A DNA stretch of 50,934 nt from Flavobacteriales bacterium UBA1820 (lineage in GTDB: Bacteria > Bacteroidota > Bacteroidia > Flavobacteriales > UBA1820), in the NCBI GenBank assembly GCA_002314265.1, contig DCEW01000018.1, positions 24,366 to 75,299 on the forward strand, written 5' to 3'. The translations under genes and the position numbers were made by a program. Below, piece by piece: positions 1 to 8,591 of the stretch. Position 1 is the first letter of the stretch. Every line of letters begins with the position of its first letter. Below the pieces are notes generated by a model. It made no database searches, was not told where the DNA came from, and saw only the letters and a program-made list of their open reading frames with translations.

Positions 1-31
1 GGCAGCCCCTCCGAACTTTTATTACCCGTTA

Positions 32-856
32 TCATCCGGCTATTTCGTATTGCCGCAAGGCATCGTTGAGCGAAGTCTTCTTGTCGGTACTTTCTTTCCG
101 CTGCCCGATGATCAAGGCGCACGGCACGCTGAACCGACCGGCGGGGTATTGTTTTTCGAACGACCCCGGGATCACCACGCTGCGAGGCGGCACATACCCG
201 ATGTACTGCCGTCCCTGTGGGGTGGTTACGTCGATGATCCGGGTCGAACCGGTCAGCACCACACCCGCGCCCAGGACCGCCTCCCGGCCGATGTGGCACC
301 CCTCTACCACGATACAACGCGACCCGATGAACGCATGGTCTTCCACGATCACCGGCGAGGCTTGCAAAGGTTCCAACACTCCTCCGATGCCCACTCCGCC
401 CGAGAGATGCACATGGCGTCCGATCTGGGCGCAGGAGCCCACCGTAGCCCACGTATCGACCATCGTCCCACTATCGACATAAGCACCGATGTTGACGTAC
501 GAAGGCATCAAGATCACGTCGGGGGCAATGTAAGCCCCGTAGCGGGAGGCTGCGGGCGGCACGGCACGTACTCCCCGGGAGGCGTAGTCCGTCTTCAGGG
601 GTATCTTGTCCCGCCACTCGAGCGGCCCGGCCGCGAGGGTTTCCATCGGACGGAGGGGAAAATACAGCACCACGGCTTTTTTTACCCAGGTGTGGATTTC
701 CCAGTCGCCTTCGGGGTTGGGGGAGGCTACGCGCAAGCGCCCCTGGTCCAACAGATCGATCGTTTGGAGGATCGCTTGTTGTACTTCCGGGTTTTCCAGC
801 AGGGAGCGGTCGTCCCAGGCGCGTTCTATCCATTGTCGGATTTCGTCGTACTCCAT
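32..856 (-). CDS. dapD: 2,3,4,5-tetrahydropyridine-2,6-dicarboxylate N-succinyltransferase
   Basis: This enzyme transfers a succinyl group from succinyl-CoA to tetrahydrodipicolinate in the lysine/diaminopimelate pathway, and acts in the cytoplasm. The 274-residue protein has an N-terminal helical part followed by a left-handed beta-helix of hexapeptide repeats (stretches such as VNIGAYVDSGTMVDTWATVG and HVHLSGGVGIGGVLEPLQ), which is the classic DapD signature, and its length is normal for the family. The frame stays open upstream to 955, but the start MEYDEIRQW at 856 matches the family N-terminus. A TATCTTTG -7 box lies at 891-898, just upstream on this strand, so the longer form would begin upstream of its own promoter. 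The gene is monocistronic or the last of its group; the OstA-like gene ends about 120 nt upstream. Confidence 0.96.
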   Translation of the reverse strand: MEYDEIRQWIERAWDDRSLLENPEVQQAILQTIDLLDQGRLRVASPNPEGDWEIHTWVKKAVVLYFPLRPMETLAAGPLEWRDKIPLKTDYASRGVRAVPPAASRYGAYIAPDVILMPSYVNIGAYVDSGTMVDTWATVGSCAQIGRHVHLSGGVGIGGVLEPLQASPVIVEDHAFIGSRCIVVEGCHIGREAVLGAGVVLTGSTRIIDVTTPQGRQYIGYVPPRSVVIPGSFEKQYPAGRFSVPCALIIGQRKESTDKKTSLNDALRQYEIAG

Positions 857-975
857 GGTATGCAAAGTATGTTTCTTGGTTGGTTCGGGGCAAAGATACG
901 AGGAGAACCCCGGTGTTTTTTTACCCCGGGCAGGGAGTTTTGTGAGAAAAAACAACTTCGAGAGAAACTCTCAGC

Positions 976-3513
976 TTAGGGATTTTTTCCGGAATCTGCC
1001 TCGGACGTCGCGGGAGAAGGCGGCGTATCCTGCGAGGGGGCTGCTTCGGAGCTCCAGGAGCCGTTGTCTTCCTCGTCGCCTGTGGCGACGCCCGCCGTGG
1101 CTGCGGTAACAGGGGGTGCCGCAAATCCCAGGTCGATTTCTACCGGCCCTTCCCAGATATTTTCAGGACTCAAGGGGCGTTCGTCGCTGCGGACGACAAA
1201 ACCGGGAAGTCGTTGGGCTTCCTCCGGAGAATCCTTTCCGGCAGCCAACATCACCCCTTTGGGCTGCTTGTTAAAGCGCACTTTCTGCACCCGGGAGTCT
1301 TTCAGGATCACCCGCATTGTCGAGGCGGTACTGCTGTTGAGTCCGATGCTCTTTCCGCTGTTGTCGTAGGAGTAATATAGCGTTTGAGCGTTGCCCACGA
1401 TATTGACGATGCGCAGGTCGTTGTCGATGAGCTTTCCCCGCATTGTCTTGCCCCGGATCTGGTTGTAGAGACTGGAGTCCCGGTTGTCCTGCGAGAGGAT
1501 GAAGGCTTCGCTCACCAGAATGATCGAATCGAGGACGTTTTTCTTTAGGTCGCGCGTGACGTAAATGGAATCGGCCGTGATCTGACTTTCCTGCGCAAAG
1601 ATGGCCGGCGAACCGTACAGGCTCATCACGCCTGTTTTCTGGTCGTAAAACACCGAATCGGCCACCCCCGAAAGGTCTTTCTTGTAAAAGCGCACGTGGT
1701 GGAACGAGCGCATCACCCGCAGGCTGTCGTCCGACTCCCGGTTCCAAGCAAGGGTATCGGGCGGTGGGGGCAGGAGCGAATCCCCTGCGGACGGAGCAAG
1801 CGTACCCCAATTCGAGGGAGAAGGGACGATCCCGAGCGTGTCGATCGCAGGAGCGGCAGCCACACTGTCCGCCTCGGGAGCCATCTGCTCCGGAGAAAGA
1901 ACTTCTACGGCGAGCGTGTCGGTTACCAGAGCAGCAGCGGTGTTTCCCCTTTCTTTCTCTTTTTGTCTCTGTTCCCAGGCGGCTGCCTTGGCAGCGCGTT
2001 TTTCTTCGCGAAGGCGTTTCTTTTCCGCTCTGCGGCGTTGTTTTTCACTCATCCCGGCCAGGGTGTCGACGGCCGGGGCATCGGGCGTCTCTTCTGCCGA
2101 AAGACTGTCCGGGGAAGGGGACATCGCCGTACTGTCCGGTGTTTCGATAGGGCGGTCCGGGAGTTTCACCCCGGAAAAATTGCCGAAGATCTCCGAGATC
2201 TTTTCCGCATTCACCCCGTGTTCTCCGGCAAGGGATTCGCTTTGGGCAGCGGTGGAATCGGCCGTAGCGTTACGCGCCTTCAGATAGGCCATCAGCGAAC
2301 TGCGGCGGGTTACCATCATCGTATCGGCTCGCGAGTACAGAGTGTCGCGATCCAATACCTGAATCGCTTTGGGACGACGGGGGAAGATGATCGAATCCTG
2401 CGCCTCGAAATATTCGGCAAAATCCCCGTACACGGCTGCGCGCTGGGCGGTATCCTGGATTTCTACCCGGGATACGGCCCGGGCGTACCCTTCCTGACGG
2501 TCGTAGTGCAGGGTGTCCGAGCGGAGCATGCGCCGTCCGTACGAAACACGGTTGTTGCGGTAGCCGTCCGTTACTCTGCTTTGGGTGTCGTAGGAGCCCA
2601 GTTCGGTATAGATGCGGTTTTTGTCGCTGTAAATGTTGGTCGGCCCTTCGACGGTGATGATTTTGGTCTCGGTGTGGTAGTGCAGGGTGTCGGAATACAT
2701 GTTGTACTCCGGATCCCAAGCGTGTACGTCGAGGTAAAAATCGACCATGTCGTCCGGTACCCGGTAAACACCGATCTGGCTCTCCAGCGTGTTTTTGTCG
2801 TCGGTGATGGTTCCCGAGCAGAAGTAGTAGGCCTGTTCGCGCATCCGGTCGTAGTCCAGCGTATCGGTGCGCAGGGTGGTGGTCTTGTGGGTGAGCACGA
2901 CATGCCCGAAAGCCTTGATGAGCTGGTCGTCGCCCGTGTAGAGCATCTGGTCGCTGCGAAGGGTCAGGGTGTCGCCTTCGTTGACAAATACATTTCCGGT
3001 GGCAAAGAACGTGTTCTGCGAGCGGTTGTATTCGGCCTTGTCGCAGGTCATCAGCGTGTTTCCGTGGCGAAAACGCACATTGCCGATGAGTTTCTGTACC
3101 CCCGGAGCGAGGTCCTCGTTGTTGCTGATCAGGTCGGCATTGTCGATGCGGATGCGGGTCGTGCGGGTGTTCCCCGAGGATGGGGAAACAGGAGCTTGCG
3201 GGGAAGCCGCTGCGGTGGCCGAGGTGTCCCGGTCGGAGACTGCCGGAGTCGCCTTTTTCACCGGGTGGACGGGCTGGGGAAGGTCCTTCGAAGGGATGCG
3301 CTCGGGCATTTGTTTCGGAGCCGACAACGGACGTGCCGGAGCCCCCCATGAACCGTCATCCACCGGCACACCGTCCGTATATCCCTCCGAAGTGGGGACG
3401 TTGTTTTGTTCCGGCGGAGGGGACTGTCGGGCCGGGCCAGCCCCCAGGAGCGAAAAGGTCGCCACCGTAAAGGCGAGCAGGGCGAGGAGTCCGTATTTTC
3501 TAAAGTCTTTCAC
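976..3513 (-). CDS. OstA/LptA-like envelope protein with long charged insert
   Basis: This is an exported protein of the Bacteroidota OstA-like family, related to the LptA/LptD N-terminal domain that binds lipopolysaccharide in the periplasm. A GTG start at 3513 gives 845 residues with a signal peptide (KYGLLALLAFTVATFSLLG). The longer open frame runs into der and has no better start. After a proline/threonine-rich linker comes the OstA domain at about residues 105-390, with repeated short beta-strand units such as KLIGNVRFRHGNTLMTCDKA and HYHTETKIITVEGPTNIYSD. A long insert follows, including a Lys/Arg/Glu-rich helix (EKQRRRAEKKRLREEKRAAK), and then a second beta-rich part. It is larger than most members I know. 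It lies 79 nt downstream of der and is probably cotranscribed with it. Family assignment is firm; a lipopolysaccharide transport role is inferred. Confidence 0.85.
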   Translation of the reverse strand: MKDFRKYGLLALLAFTVATFSLLGAGPARQSPPPEQNNVPTSEGYTDGVPVDDGSWGAPARPLSAPKQMPERIPSKDLPQPVHPVKKATPAVSDRDTSATAAASPQAPVSPSSGNTRTTRIRIDNADLISNNEDLAPGVQKLIGNVRFRHGNTLMTCDKAEYNRSQNTFFATGNVFVNEGDTLTLRSDQMLYTGDDQLIKAFGHVVLTHKTTTLRTDTLDYDRMREQAYYFCSGTITDDKNTLESQIGVYRVPDDMVDFYLDVHAWDPEYNMYSDTLHYHTETKIITVEGPTNIYSDKNRIYTELGSYDTQSRVTDGYRNNRVSYGRRMLRSDTLHYDRQEGYARAVSRVEIQDTAQRAAVYGDFAEYFEAQDSIIFPRRPKAIQVLDRDTLYSRADTMMVTRRSSLMAYLKARNATADSTAAQSESLAGEHGVNAEKISEIFGNFSGVKLPDRPIETPDSTAMSPSPDSLSAEETPDAPAVDTLAGMSEKQRRRAEKKRLREEKRAAKAAAWEQRQKEKERGNTAAALVTDTLAVEVLSPEQMAPEADSVAAAPAIDTLGIVPSPSNWGTLAPSAGDSLLPPPPDTLAWNRESDDSLRVMRSFHHVRFYKKDLSGVADSVFYDQKTGVMSLYGSPAIFAQESQITADSIYVTRDLKKNVLDSIILVSEAFILSQDNRDSSLYNQIRGKTMRGKLIDNDLRIVNIVGNAQTLYYSYDNSGKSIGLNSSTASTMRVILKDSRVQKVRFNKQPKGVMLAAGKDSPEEAQRLPGFVVRSDERPLSPENIWEGPVEIDLGFAAPPVTAATAGVATGDEEDNGSWSSEAAPSQDTPPSPATSEADSGKNP

Positions 3514-3592
3514 GTGAAAGGTTCGTTCCGTTTTTTGTTTGAAAAAGAGCTCGTTTGCGCCAGTGCAGGCGGCCTCCGAAAGGGACGGGTTA

Positions 3593-4921
3593 TTATTTCT
3601 TGCGGAAATAGATGTCCAGCGGCACGCCGGTAAAGTCGAAATTTTCCCGCAGCTTGTTCTCGACAAAGCGTTTGTACGGCTCTTTGATGTACTGCGGCAG
3701 GTTGGCAAAGAACGCGAACTTGGGCGAGGCGGTAGGCAGCTGGGTGCAGAACTTGATCCGGATGTACTTGCCTTTGGTGGCCGGCGGAGGAGTCGACTCC
3801 ACGATGGGGATCATCACCTCGTTCAGCTCGCTGGTCTTGATGCGCCGGGCGCGGTTTTCATACACGCGGACGGCCGTTTCGACCGCTTTGAAGATGCGCT
3901 GTTTCTCCAAAGCGGAGATGAACAGGATGGGCACGTCGGTAAAGGGGCTTATCTTTTCGCGGATCGCCTTTTCGAAATCCCGTGCCGTATTGTGGCTCTT
4001 GTCCACCAAGTCCCATTTGTTTACCAGGATGACGATGCCCTTGCGGTTGGAGTCGGCCAAGTGGAAGATGTTCATGTCCTGGGCTTCGAAGCCTTGCGTG
4101 GCGTCGATCACCAGCAGGCATACGTCGGCGTTTTCGATGGCCCGTACCGAGCGCATCACCGAGTAGAACTCCAAGTCTTCCTCCACCTTGCTCTTTTTGC
4201 GCAGTCCGGCCGTATCCACCAGGTAAAAACGGTGTCCGAAGCGGTTGTAGAGCGAATCGACCGCGTCACGGGTCGTCCCGGCGATATTGGTGACGATGTG
4301 GCGCTCTTCCCCCAGCAGGGCGTTGGTGAGCGAGGACTTGCCCACGTTCGGTCTTCCGACGATGGCAAAGCGGGGCAGGGCTTTTTCCGAAGGGTCAGCC
4401 TGCTCGGAAGGCTGTTCGGCCTCGTCGCGGCGGAAGAATTCCACCACCGTATCGAGGATCTCGCCCGTACCGCTGCCGTTGATGGCTGAAACGGAGTAGG
4501 GGGCGCCCAGTCCGAGCGAATAGAAATCGGCCGTAAAAGGCTCGTGAATGGAGCTATCGACCTTGTTTACAGCCAGCAGAACGTGCTTTTTGCTGCGGCG
4601 CAGGATCTGTGCCACCTCCTGGTCCATGGCCGTTACCCCGGACTGGGCATCGGTCATCAGCAGGATCACCGACGCTTCGTCGATGGCCAGGTGCACTTGT
4701 TTGGCGATCTCGTCCTCGAAGATATCGTCCGACCCGCGGACATACCCGCCGGTGTCGATCACCGAAAATTCCAAACCGTTCCAGTCGCATTTTCCATAGT
4801 GGCGGTCGCGGGTTACACCCGAAACGGAGTCCACGATGGCCTGCCGCGTCTGGGTCAGGCGGTTGAAAAGCGTCGATTTGCCCACGTTTGGCCTTCCGAC
4901 GATAGCCAGGATGTTTGCCAT
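3593..4921 (-). CDS. der: Ribosome biogenesis GTPase Der (EngA)
   Basis: Der is a double GTPase needed for maturation of the 50S ribosomal subunit. The 442-residue protein has two tandem G domains, each opening with GRPNVGKS (near residues 8 and 180), each with a DTAG/DTGG switch motif and an NKVD/NKWD specificity motif, and then a C-terminal KH-like domain ending in DIYFRKK. The start [12 protein letters not shown] at 4921 is chosen because the G1 motif must lie near the N-terminus; the frame extends 30 codons upstream without similarity. Its promoter appears to be supplied by the interspersed repeat at 5034-5118, leaving a leader of about 105 nt. The OstA-like gene follows 79 nt downstream. 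Confidence 0.97.
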   Translation of the reverse strand: MANILAIVGRPNVGKSTLFNRLTQTRQAIVDSVSGVTRDRHYGKCDWNGLEFSVIDTGGYVRGSDDIFEDEIAKQVHLAIDEASVILLMTDAQSGVTAMDQEVAQILRRSKKHVLLAVNKVDSSIHEPFTADFYSLGLGAPYSVSAINGSGTGEILDTVVEFFRRDEAEQPSEQADPSEKALPRFAIVGRPNVGKSSLTNALLGEERHIVTNIAGTTRDAVDSLYNRFGHRFYLVDTAGLRKKSKVEEDLEFYSVMRSVRAIENADVCLLVIDATQGFEAQDMNIFHLADSNRKGIVILVNKWDLVDKSHNTARDFEKAIREKISPFTDVPILFISALEKQRIFKAVETAVRVYENRARRIKTSELNEVMIPIVESTPPPATKGKYIRIKFCTQLPTASPKFAFFANLPQYIKEPYKRFVENKLRENFDFTGVPLDIYFRKK

Positions 4922-5033
4922 ATTCTTTTTTGTTCTTTTTTCGTGTTTTGAAAAAACCTCATGCCGTAGGAAAAAGGTTTTTTTCCCTTTTTCTCCTTTG
5001 CTCTTGTCCAAGAGCGCAAGGGTTTATTATTTG

Positions 5034-5064
5034 CAAAGATAGGGTAAGGCGAGCGCAGCGGCAA
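5034..5064 (-). promoter_or_regulatory. Promoter of der carried by the repeat
   Basis: On the minus strand a TTG (5064-5062) is followed after exactly 20 nt by TATCTTTG (5041-5034), a near-consensus Bacteroidota promoter. All of it lies within the terminal part of repeat copy 1. Confidence 0.75.
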
Positions 5065-5118
5065 GGGGGAAAACGAAGTTTTGCCCAAGACGCGGCCAAG
5101 CCGCACCCTGTTTTATCT
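5034..5118 (-). repeat. Interspersed hairpin/promoter repeat, copy 1
   Basis: This is an 85-bp unit. Read on the minus strand it runs from GATAAAACAGGGTGCGGC, through a hairpin core (AAAAC-TTC-GTTTT), to a TTGCC and then TATCTTTG. Copies recur at 5119-5202, 46260-46351 and 50911-50934. The near-identity of ends and core with the copy at 46260, about 41 kb away, shows that it is a dispersed element and not a local duplication. The promoter end points at der. Confidence 0.85.
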
Positions 5119-5202
5119 AAAAATAGTGAAAGCCGAGCGCAAAGCCGAGGGAGAAAACGAAGTTTTCGGATTTGGCTTTGCCGAGGCGCATCCTGTCTTA
5201 TC
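5119..5202 (-). repeat. Interspersed hairpin/promoter repeat, copy 2, tandem to copy 1
   Basis: This is the second unit in direct tandem with copy 1. It carries the perfect core palindrome GAAAACGAAGTTTTC at about 5153-5167 and the conserved end CATCCTGTCTTATC. Its -7 box position reads TATTTTTA, so its promoter looks decayed. From 5203 to about 5240 a further stretch (AAAAGATAAGCAAAGCC, then GGGACAGG) resembles the start and end of a third, internally deleted unit. Confidence 0.75.
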
Positions 5203-5297
5203 AAAAGATAAGCAAAGCCAAACAAACTCGGGACAGGAGGAAATTGTAAAAAACTGTTCTTGCGAAAAAATCCCCGGGAAAACGATGATAACCAGGT

Positions 5298-6047
5298 TTA
5301 GCGAAGAGCCCGGGCCTTTTCTACGGTAAGGGAACGGTCCCAGATAAGTTCCATGCCAGCTTCTTGAAATACGGCGAAGTATTCCTCTATCGGAGGAAGA
5401 CCGACCTTGGCTCTTCGGATGTCCAAACTGTCGGGCGAGGATACGGGCCAAAGGTATATGGCACTCCCTTCGGCATCCGAAGAGGCGTTTCCATTTCGGT
5501 CCAGGAGAATTTTTTGCGAGGTAAACGTCTGGGTGCCGTATATCTGAAGCCGTCCTTCCCGCATCAGGATACGGTCCTGCATGGTGGCGACATCGGATGG
5601 GGACACGAGACCTTTTTCAGCAGCAGAGCGAAAGAGGGGAAAATATTTATGTTGGGCTTCCGCATCGGCATGCTGTACCACCAGGAAGAGAGCGTCGTAA
5701 GAACGTTCGGAAAGTCCGTCGGGAATTCCGAGAGTATCCAAAATAGGGAAAACGATCTCCTGACAATAGCGATCGACCTCTTCCATGCGCATAGAGAACG
5801 CAAGGATGCTGTCGGCATGGTTGCTTCCGATGACTCTTTCGAAGCCGATGCGTACATTCTGGTCTTCAGAGTAAACTGCACGCAACAACGAATCAAGAAA
5901 GACGGTTTTCCCGTCTCGGATCGTATCGTTGGCATGCTCCGGAAGTAACGCCCCCTTTGCCGAACAAGTACAGAAGAAGAGGCAAATAGCGAACGAGATA
6001 GCCTTTGCCAACCGATGTACGATGCGTAAAAGCAGAGCCGAATTCAT
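5298..6047 (-). CDS. DUF6624-family exported protein
   Basis: This is a 249-residue protein of unknown function. The first 35 residues form a signal peptide with cysteines near its end (LFFCTCSAKG), so it may be a lipoprotein. The middle and C-terminal parts carry the DUF6624 signature, VVQHADAEAQHKYFPLFRSA and then LMREGRLQIYGTQ, a family common in Bacteroidota and of unknown biochemistry. The start at 6047 gives a normal signal sequence; the open frame further upstream overlaps the CPBP gene in another register. The gene lies 52 nt downstream of the CPBP protease gene on the same strand and is probably the last member of the aroQ-to-DUF6624 run. Family membership is a recognition from sequence and the export is inferred. 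Confidence 0.72.
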   Translation of the reverse strand: MNSALLLRIVHRLAKAISFAICLFFCTCSAKGALLPEHANDTIRDGKTVFLDSLLRAVYSEDQNVRIGFERVIGSNHADSILAFSMRMEEVDRYCQEIVFPILDTLGIPDGLSERSYDALFLVVQHADAEAQHKYFPLFRSAAEKGLVSPSDVATMQDRILMREGRLQIYGTQTFTSQKILLDRNGNASSDAEGSAIYLWPVSSPDSLDIRRAKVGLPPIEEYFAVFQEAGMELIWDRSLTVEKARALR

Positions 6048-6099
6048 GGGGTTAAATGTAGTTTTCGACAAGGATTGTGCCAGATTATTGAACATCGAA

Positions 6100-6828
6100 C
6101 TATATGACGAAAAACAGGTTGGAGAGCACATGCAGGACAACGGCCGCCCCGAATCCGTGCCGCATCCGTGCGTACCCGAACACCAGTCCAGAAGCAAATT
6201 TGTCCAGTGTGTAAACCAGCAGGTACGGCAGGTAAATCCACTGAAAGTCCTCCCCATGCAGGTTGGACAAGTGCAGCAGGGCAAATACCGCCGCCGAGAA
6301 GTAAAACAGCCCCCCGAAGTTTATCTTCAGCGCGTACCGCCAGCCGCCCAGCCCCACAGCCAAACCGACGACCCCACCCAGGGCCAAACGCCAGAGGAGG
6401 CCTTGTGCTTCGATGCCCCGTACACCCGCCAGGGCCGAGACCAGCAGATAGGCTGCCACCGTACTCCAGAGGGTCAGTACCCAGCGCGTACGGCGAAGCG
6501 GATAGCGGAACAGGAACTCCTCCAACACCGGGGGAAGAAAGATGAGCAGCCAAAGGAAAGCCTTGGCGGAAACACCTTCCGGAGGCATCGACGCCCGGGT
6601 GGTATCCTCCGCACCCCCTTGGCCCAGGTCGAAGGTGATCAGCAGCGCCATGGCTATTGCAAAGAAAACCTGAACACCCGCCCACCAGCAGACCGTTCGC
6701 AGCAGTCCCCCGGGACGATAGTCCGCCTTGAGGTTTTCATTCGGATGGCGGAGAAAACCGACAAGGCCCACGGGAACCTTCCCGGGAGTCATCTCTTGGA
6801 TTTTTTCGTTTTCGTACGGAGGATTCAT
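6100..6828 (-). CDS. CPBP-family intramembrane metalloprotease (CAAX protease-like)
   Basis: This is a polytopic membrane protein of 242 residues in the CPBP (Abi, Rce1-related) family. The three metal-binding motifs are visible in order: EEFLFR, FALLHLSNLHG and HVLSNLFF. Several hydrophobic segments surround them. Prokaryotic members process peptides or membrane proteins, and some give bacteriocin self-immunity; the substrate here cannot be told. The start MNPPYENEK at 6828 is preferred over an upstream Met because residues 1-20 of the longer form look non-coding. The gene lies 90 nt downstream of the phosphopantetheinyl transferase gene. Confidence 0.85.
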   Translation of the reverse strand: MNPPYENEKIQEMTPGKVPVGLVGFLRHPNENLKADYRPGGLLRTVCWWAGVQVFFAIAMALLITFDLGQGGAEDTTRASMPPEGVSAKAFLWLLIFLPPVLEEFLFRYPLRRTRWVLTLWSTVAAYLLVSALAGVRGIEAQGLLWRLALGGVVGLAVGLGGWRYALKINFGGLFYFSAAVFALLHLSNLHGEDFQWIYLPYLLVYTLDKFASGLVFGYARMRHGFGAAVVLHVLSNLFFVI

Positions 6829-6918
6829 GTGATCGGATATTTTCCCGAATTTCCCGACCGGGGACGTTCCCGGTCGGAATCCCGCCACGGCCTCCTTGGC
6901 CGAGGGGTTTTATTCCGT

Positions 6919-7581
6919 TCAAAGATCGGTAGCGCCTTCCGCCGCCTCGGCTGCTTGTGTGGGGAAAGCCACGGCCAGGACATAGCCTTCCAATACGCGG
7001 TAGTGTACCTGGAACGTTTCCGTCTCCGTCCCGGTGTCCAAATATCCGGGGAAGCACCCTTGGGTGCCTATTTCTCCTTCCGGCAGGCGGGTATGAAAAC
7101 TGCGCATCGAGACTCCCTCCCGACCGGCGAGTTTGAACATCGCTTCGCGGGCTGTCCACAAAAGCCCCGAACGGATCAGGCTTACGTTGCGGCCTGCTGC
7201 ATCCGGAGCCGACTTGGTGAGCCAGCGCACCACGATGGACAGGCGAGGTTTGATCTCCTGAATATCGACCCCCACCGGTCCTTCGGCCGAGAGGGCGATA
7301 CAGGCCATCGTTCCCGAATGGGAAATGCTGATGAAACGCCCGCTGCGCAACATCGGTTTTTCGTCCTGGTAGTACAGGTCGTTGTCGGAAATACCCATCC
7401 GGTGCATCAGGGAGCGTACCGCCAGCAGTTCGCGGCGACGCTTGGCGCTGCCCGAAGCGTTGATCAGCGACATCGAAGCCGGGGAAAGCGTGATGCCGGT
7501 GCGCAGCGCTGCTTCGCTTTCGGTGATGTTCCACAGCCCGATGCGGGCGCCTGCTTCGTAGAGTTCTGCAGCGAACGGCAT
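6919..7581 (-). CDS. 4'-phosphopantetheinyl transferase superfamily protein
   Basis: The protein is 220 residues long and belongs to the Sfp-type phosphopantetheinyl transferases, which load the coenzyme A-derived arm on acyl or peptidyl carrier proteins. Family motifs are visible: SISHSG near residue 85, GVDIQE near residue 104 (the Mg-binding Asp) and WTAREAMFKLAGR near residue 142 (W-x-x-[KR]-E-A-x-x-K). No carrier protein, polyketide or peptide synthetase lies nearby, so the target is unknown; primary fatty acid synthesis or a distant aryl polyene cluster are possibilities. It follows pyrF by 27 nt, which suggests cotranscription. Confidence 0.86.
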   Translation of the reverse strand: MPFAAELYEAGARIGLWNITESEAALRTGITLSPASMSLINASGSAKRRRELLAVRSLMHRMGISDNDLYYQDEKPMLRSGRFISISHSGTMACIALSAEGPVGVDIQEIKPRLSIVVRWLTKSAPDAAGRNVSLIRSGLLWTAREAMFKLAGREGVSMRSFHTRLPEGEIGTQGCFPGYLDTGTETETFQVHYRVLEGYVLAVAFPTQAAEAAEGATDL

Positions 7582-7608
7582 GGTTTTCTGGGGTAAAAAC
7601 GAAGGGGG

Positions 7609-8439
7609 TTAGACCAGGGCGGCGTTTTCGAGTTCGCGTTGCATCGAGGCTTGCAGTTTCGCCGCCTCGCGGGCGGCTGCCTGTGCAAAATCACTTTCGG
7701 AAGAAGCGTAGATGATGCCGCGTGAAGAGTTGACGATCAATCCGCAATGACTATTCATTCCGTGTCGGCATACCTCTTCCAGACTGCCTCCCTGCGCTCC
7801 GACTCCGGGCACCAGCAGGAAATGATCCGGAACGACTTCCCGCACCTGGGAAAGGTATTCGGCTTTCGTGGCACCCACTACGTACATCATCCGCTCGGCC
7901 GAGGCCCATTGTCGGGACGTTTCGAGCACTTTCCGATACAAAGGCTCTCCGCTGGCCAGGGTAGTGAGCTGGAAATCGCCTCCGCCGGCGTTGGAGGTCA
8001 GGGCGAGCAGCACAACCCACTTGCCCTCGAACTCCAGGAACGGTCCTACCGAGTCGCTCCCCATGTACGGAGCTACGGTTACCGCATCGAAATCCATCGT
8101 CTCGAAAAATGTCCGGGCGTACAGGGCGGAAGTATTGCCGATGTCGGCGCGCTTGGCGTCGGCGATGGTCAACACGTCCGGGTAGTGGGTGCGGAGATAG
8201 GCGACGGTCTTTTCCAAAGCCTGCCATCCGGCCGCTCCGCACGATTCGAAGAAGGCGGTATTGGGCTTGTAGGCCACGCAGTAGGGTGCAGTAGCGTCGA
8301 TGATGGCACGGCAGAAGTCGAACAAGGGCTCCTGCGCCTCCTTCAGACAAGCGGGGAGTTTGCGCACGTCTGGGTCCAGTCCTACGCACAGGAAACTCTT
8401 TTTTCGGCGGATCTGTGCAAAAAGTTCGTCGTATGTCAT
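7609..8439 (-). CDS. pyrF: Orotidine 5'-phosphate decarboxylase
   Basis: PyrF makes UMP from OMP, the last step of de novo pyrimidine synthesis. The 276-residue protein is of the longer subgroup (type 2, as in mycobacteria and Bacteroidota), starting with MTYDELF and FLCVGLDPD. The catalytic cluster [13 protein letters not shown] is clear near residue 90, and [10 protein letters not shown] and [10 protein letters not shown] fit the barrel. It lies 152 nt downstream of prfB and 27 nt upstream of the phosphopantetheinyl transferase gene. I saw no attenuator in the leader. Confidence 0.96.
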   Translation of the reverse strand: MTYDELFAQIRRKKSFLCVGLDPDVRKLPACLKEAQEPLFDFCRAIIDATAPYCVAYKPNTAFFESCGAAGWQALEKTVAYLRTHYPDVLTIADAKRADIGNTSALYARTFFETMDFDAVTVAPYMGSDSVGPFLEFEGKWVVLLALTSNAGGGDFQLTTLASGEPLYRKVLETSRQWASAERMMYVVGATKAEYLSQVREVVPDHFLLVPGVGAQGGSLEEVCRHGMNSHCGLIVNSSRGIIYASSESDFAQAAAREAAKLQASMQRELENAALV

Positions 8440-8591
8440 GTTTTTCGTTTTTTATCGGATTTTGTTACGTTCATCCCGCCCTGGAGATAAACGGCCGAGG
8501 CGGCAAATAGACCGGTATCTGTCGGAATCCTCTCGGTGCCATCCGAGACTTGCTTTGCCCGTCGGCAAGGAAAAAGGTCCGGAAAGGCTTC

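Larger units (their letters stand above)
4922..5297. other. Intergenic region filled with a tandem interspersed repeat
   Basis: There is no convincing gene in these 376 nt. The part nearest der is its leader. From 5034 to about 5240 the sequence consists of two full copies and one probable partial copy of a short repeat, listed separately. The remaining 55 nt up to the DUF6624 gene show nothing recognisable. Confidence 0.8.

Noticed and set aside
1696..3351. Long plus-strand open frames opposite the OstA-like gene and others (also 5929-7596, 15053-17443, 38298-39959, 42119-43843)
   Set aside because: They mirror well-recognised genes on the other strand in GC-rich DNA, have unusual composition rich in His, Arg and Gln, and show no family motif.
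5034..5240. A CRISPR array
   Set aside because: The units are about 85 bp with no unique spacers, vary between copies, and have a hairpin core and promoter; no cas genes are near.
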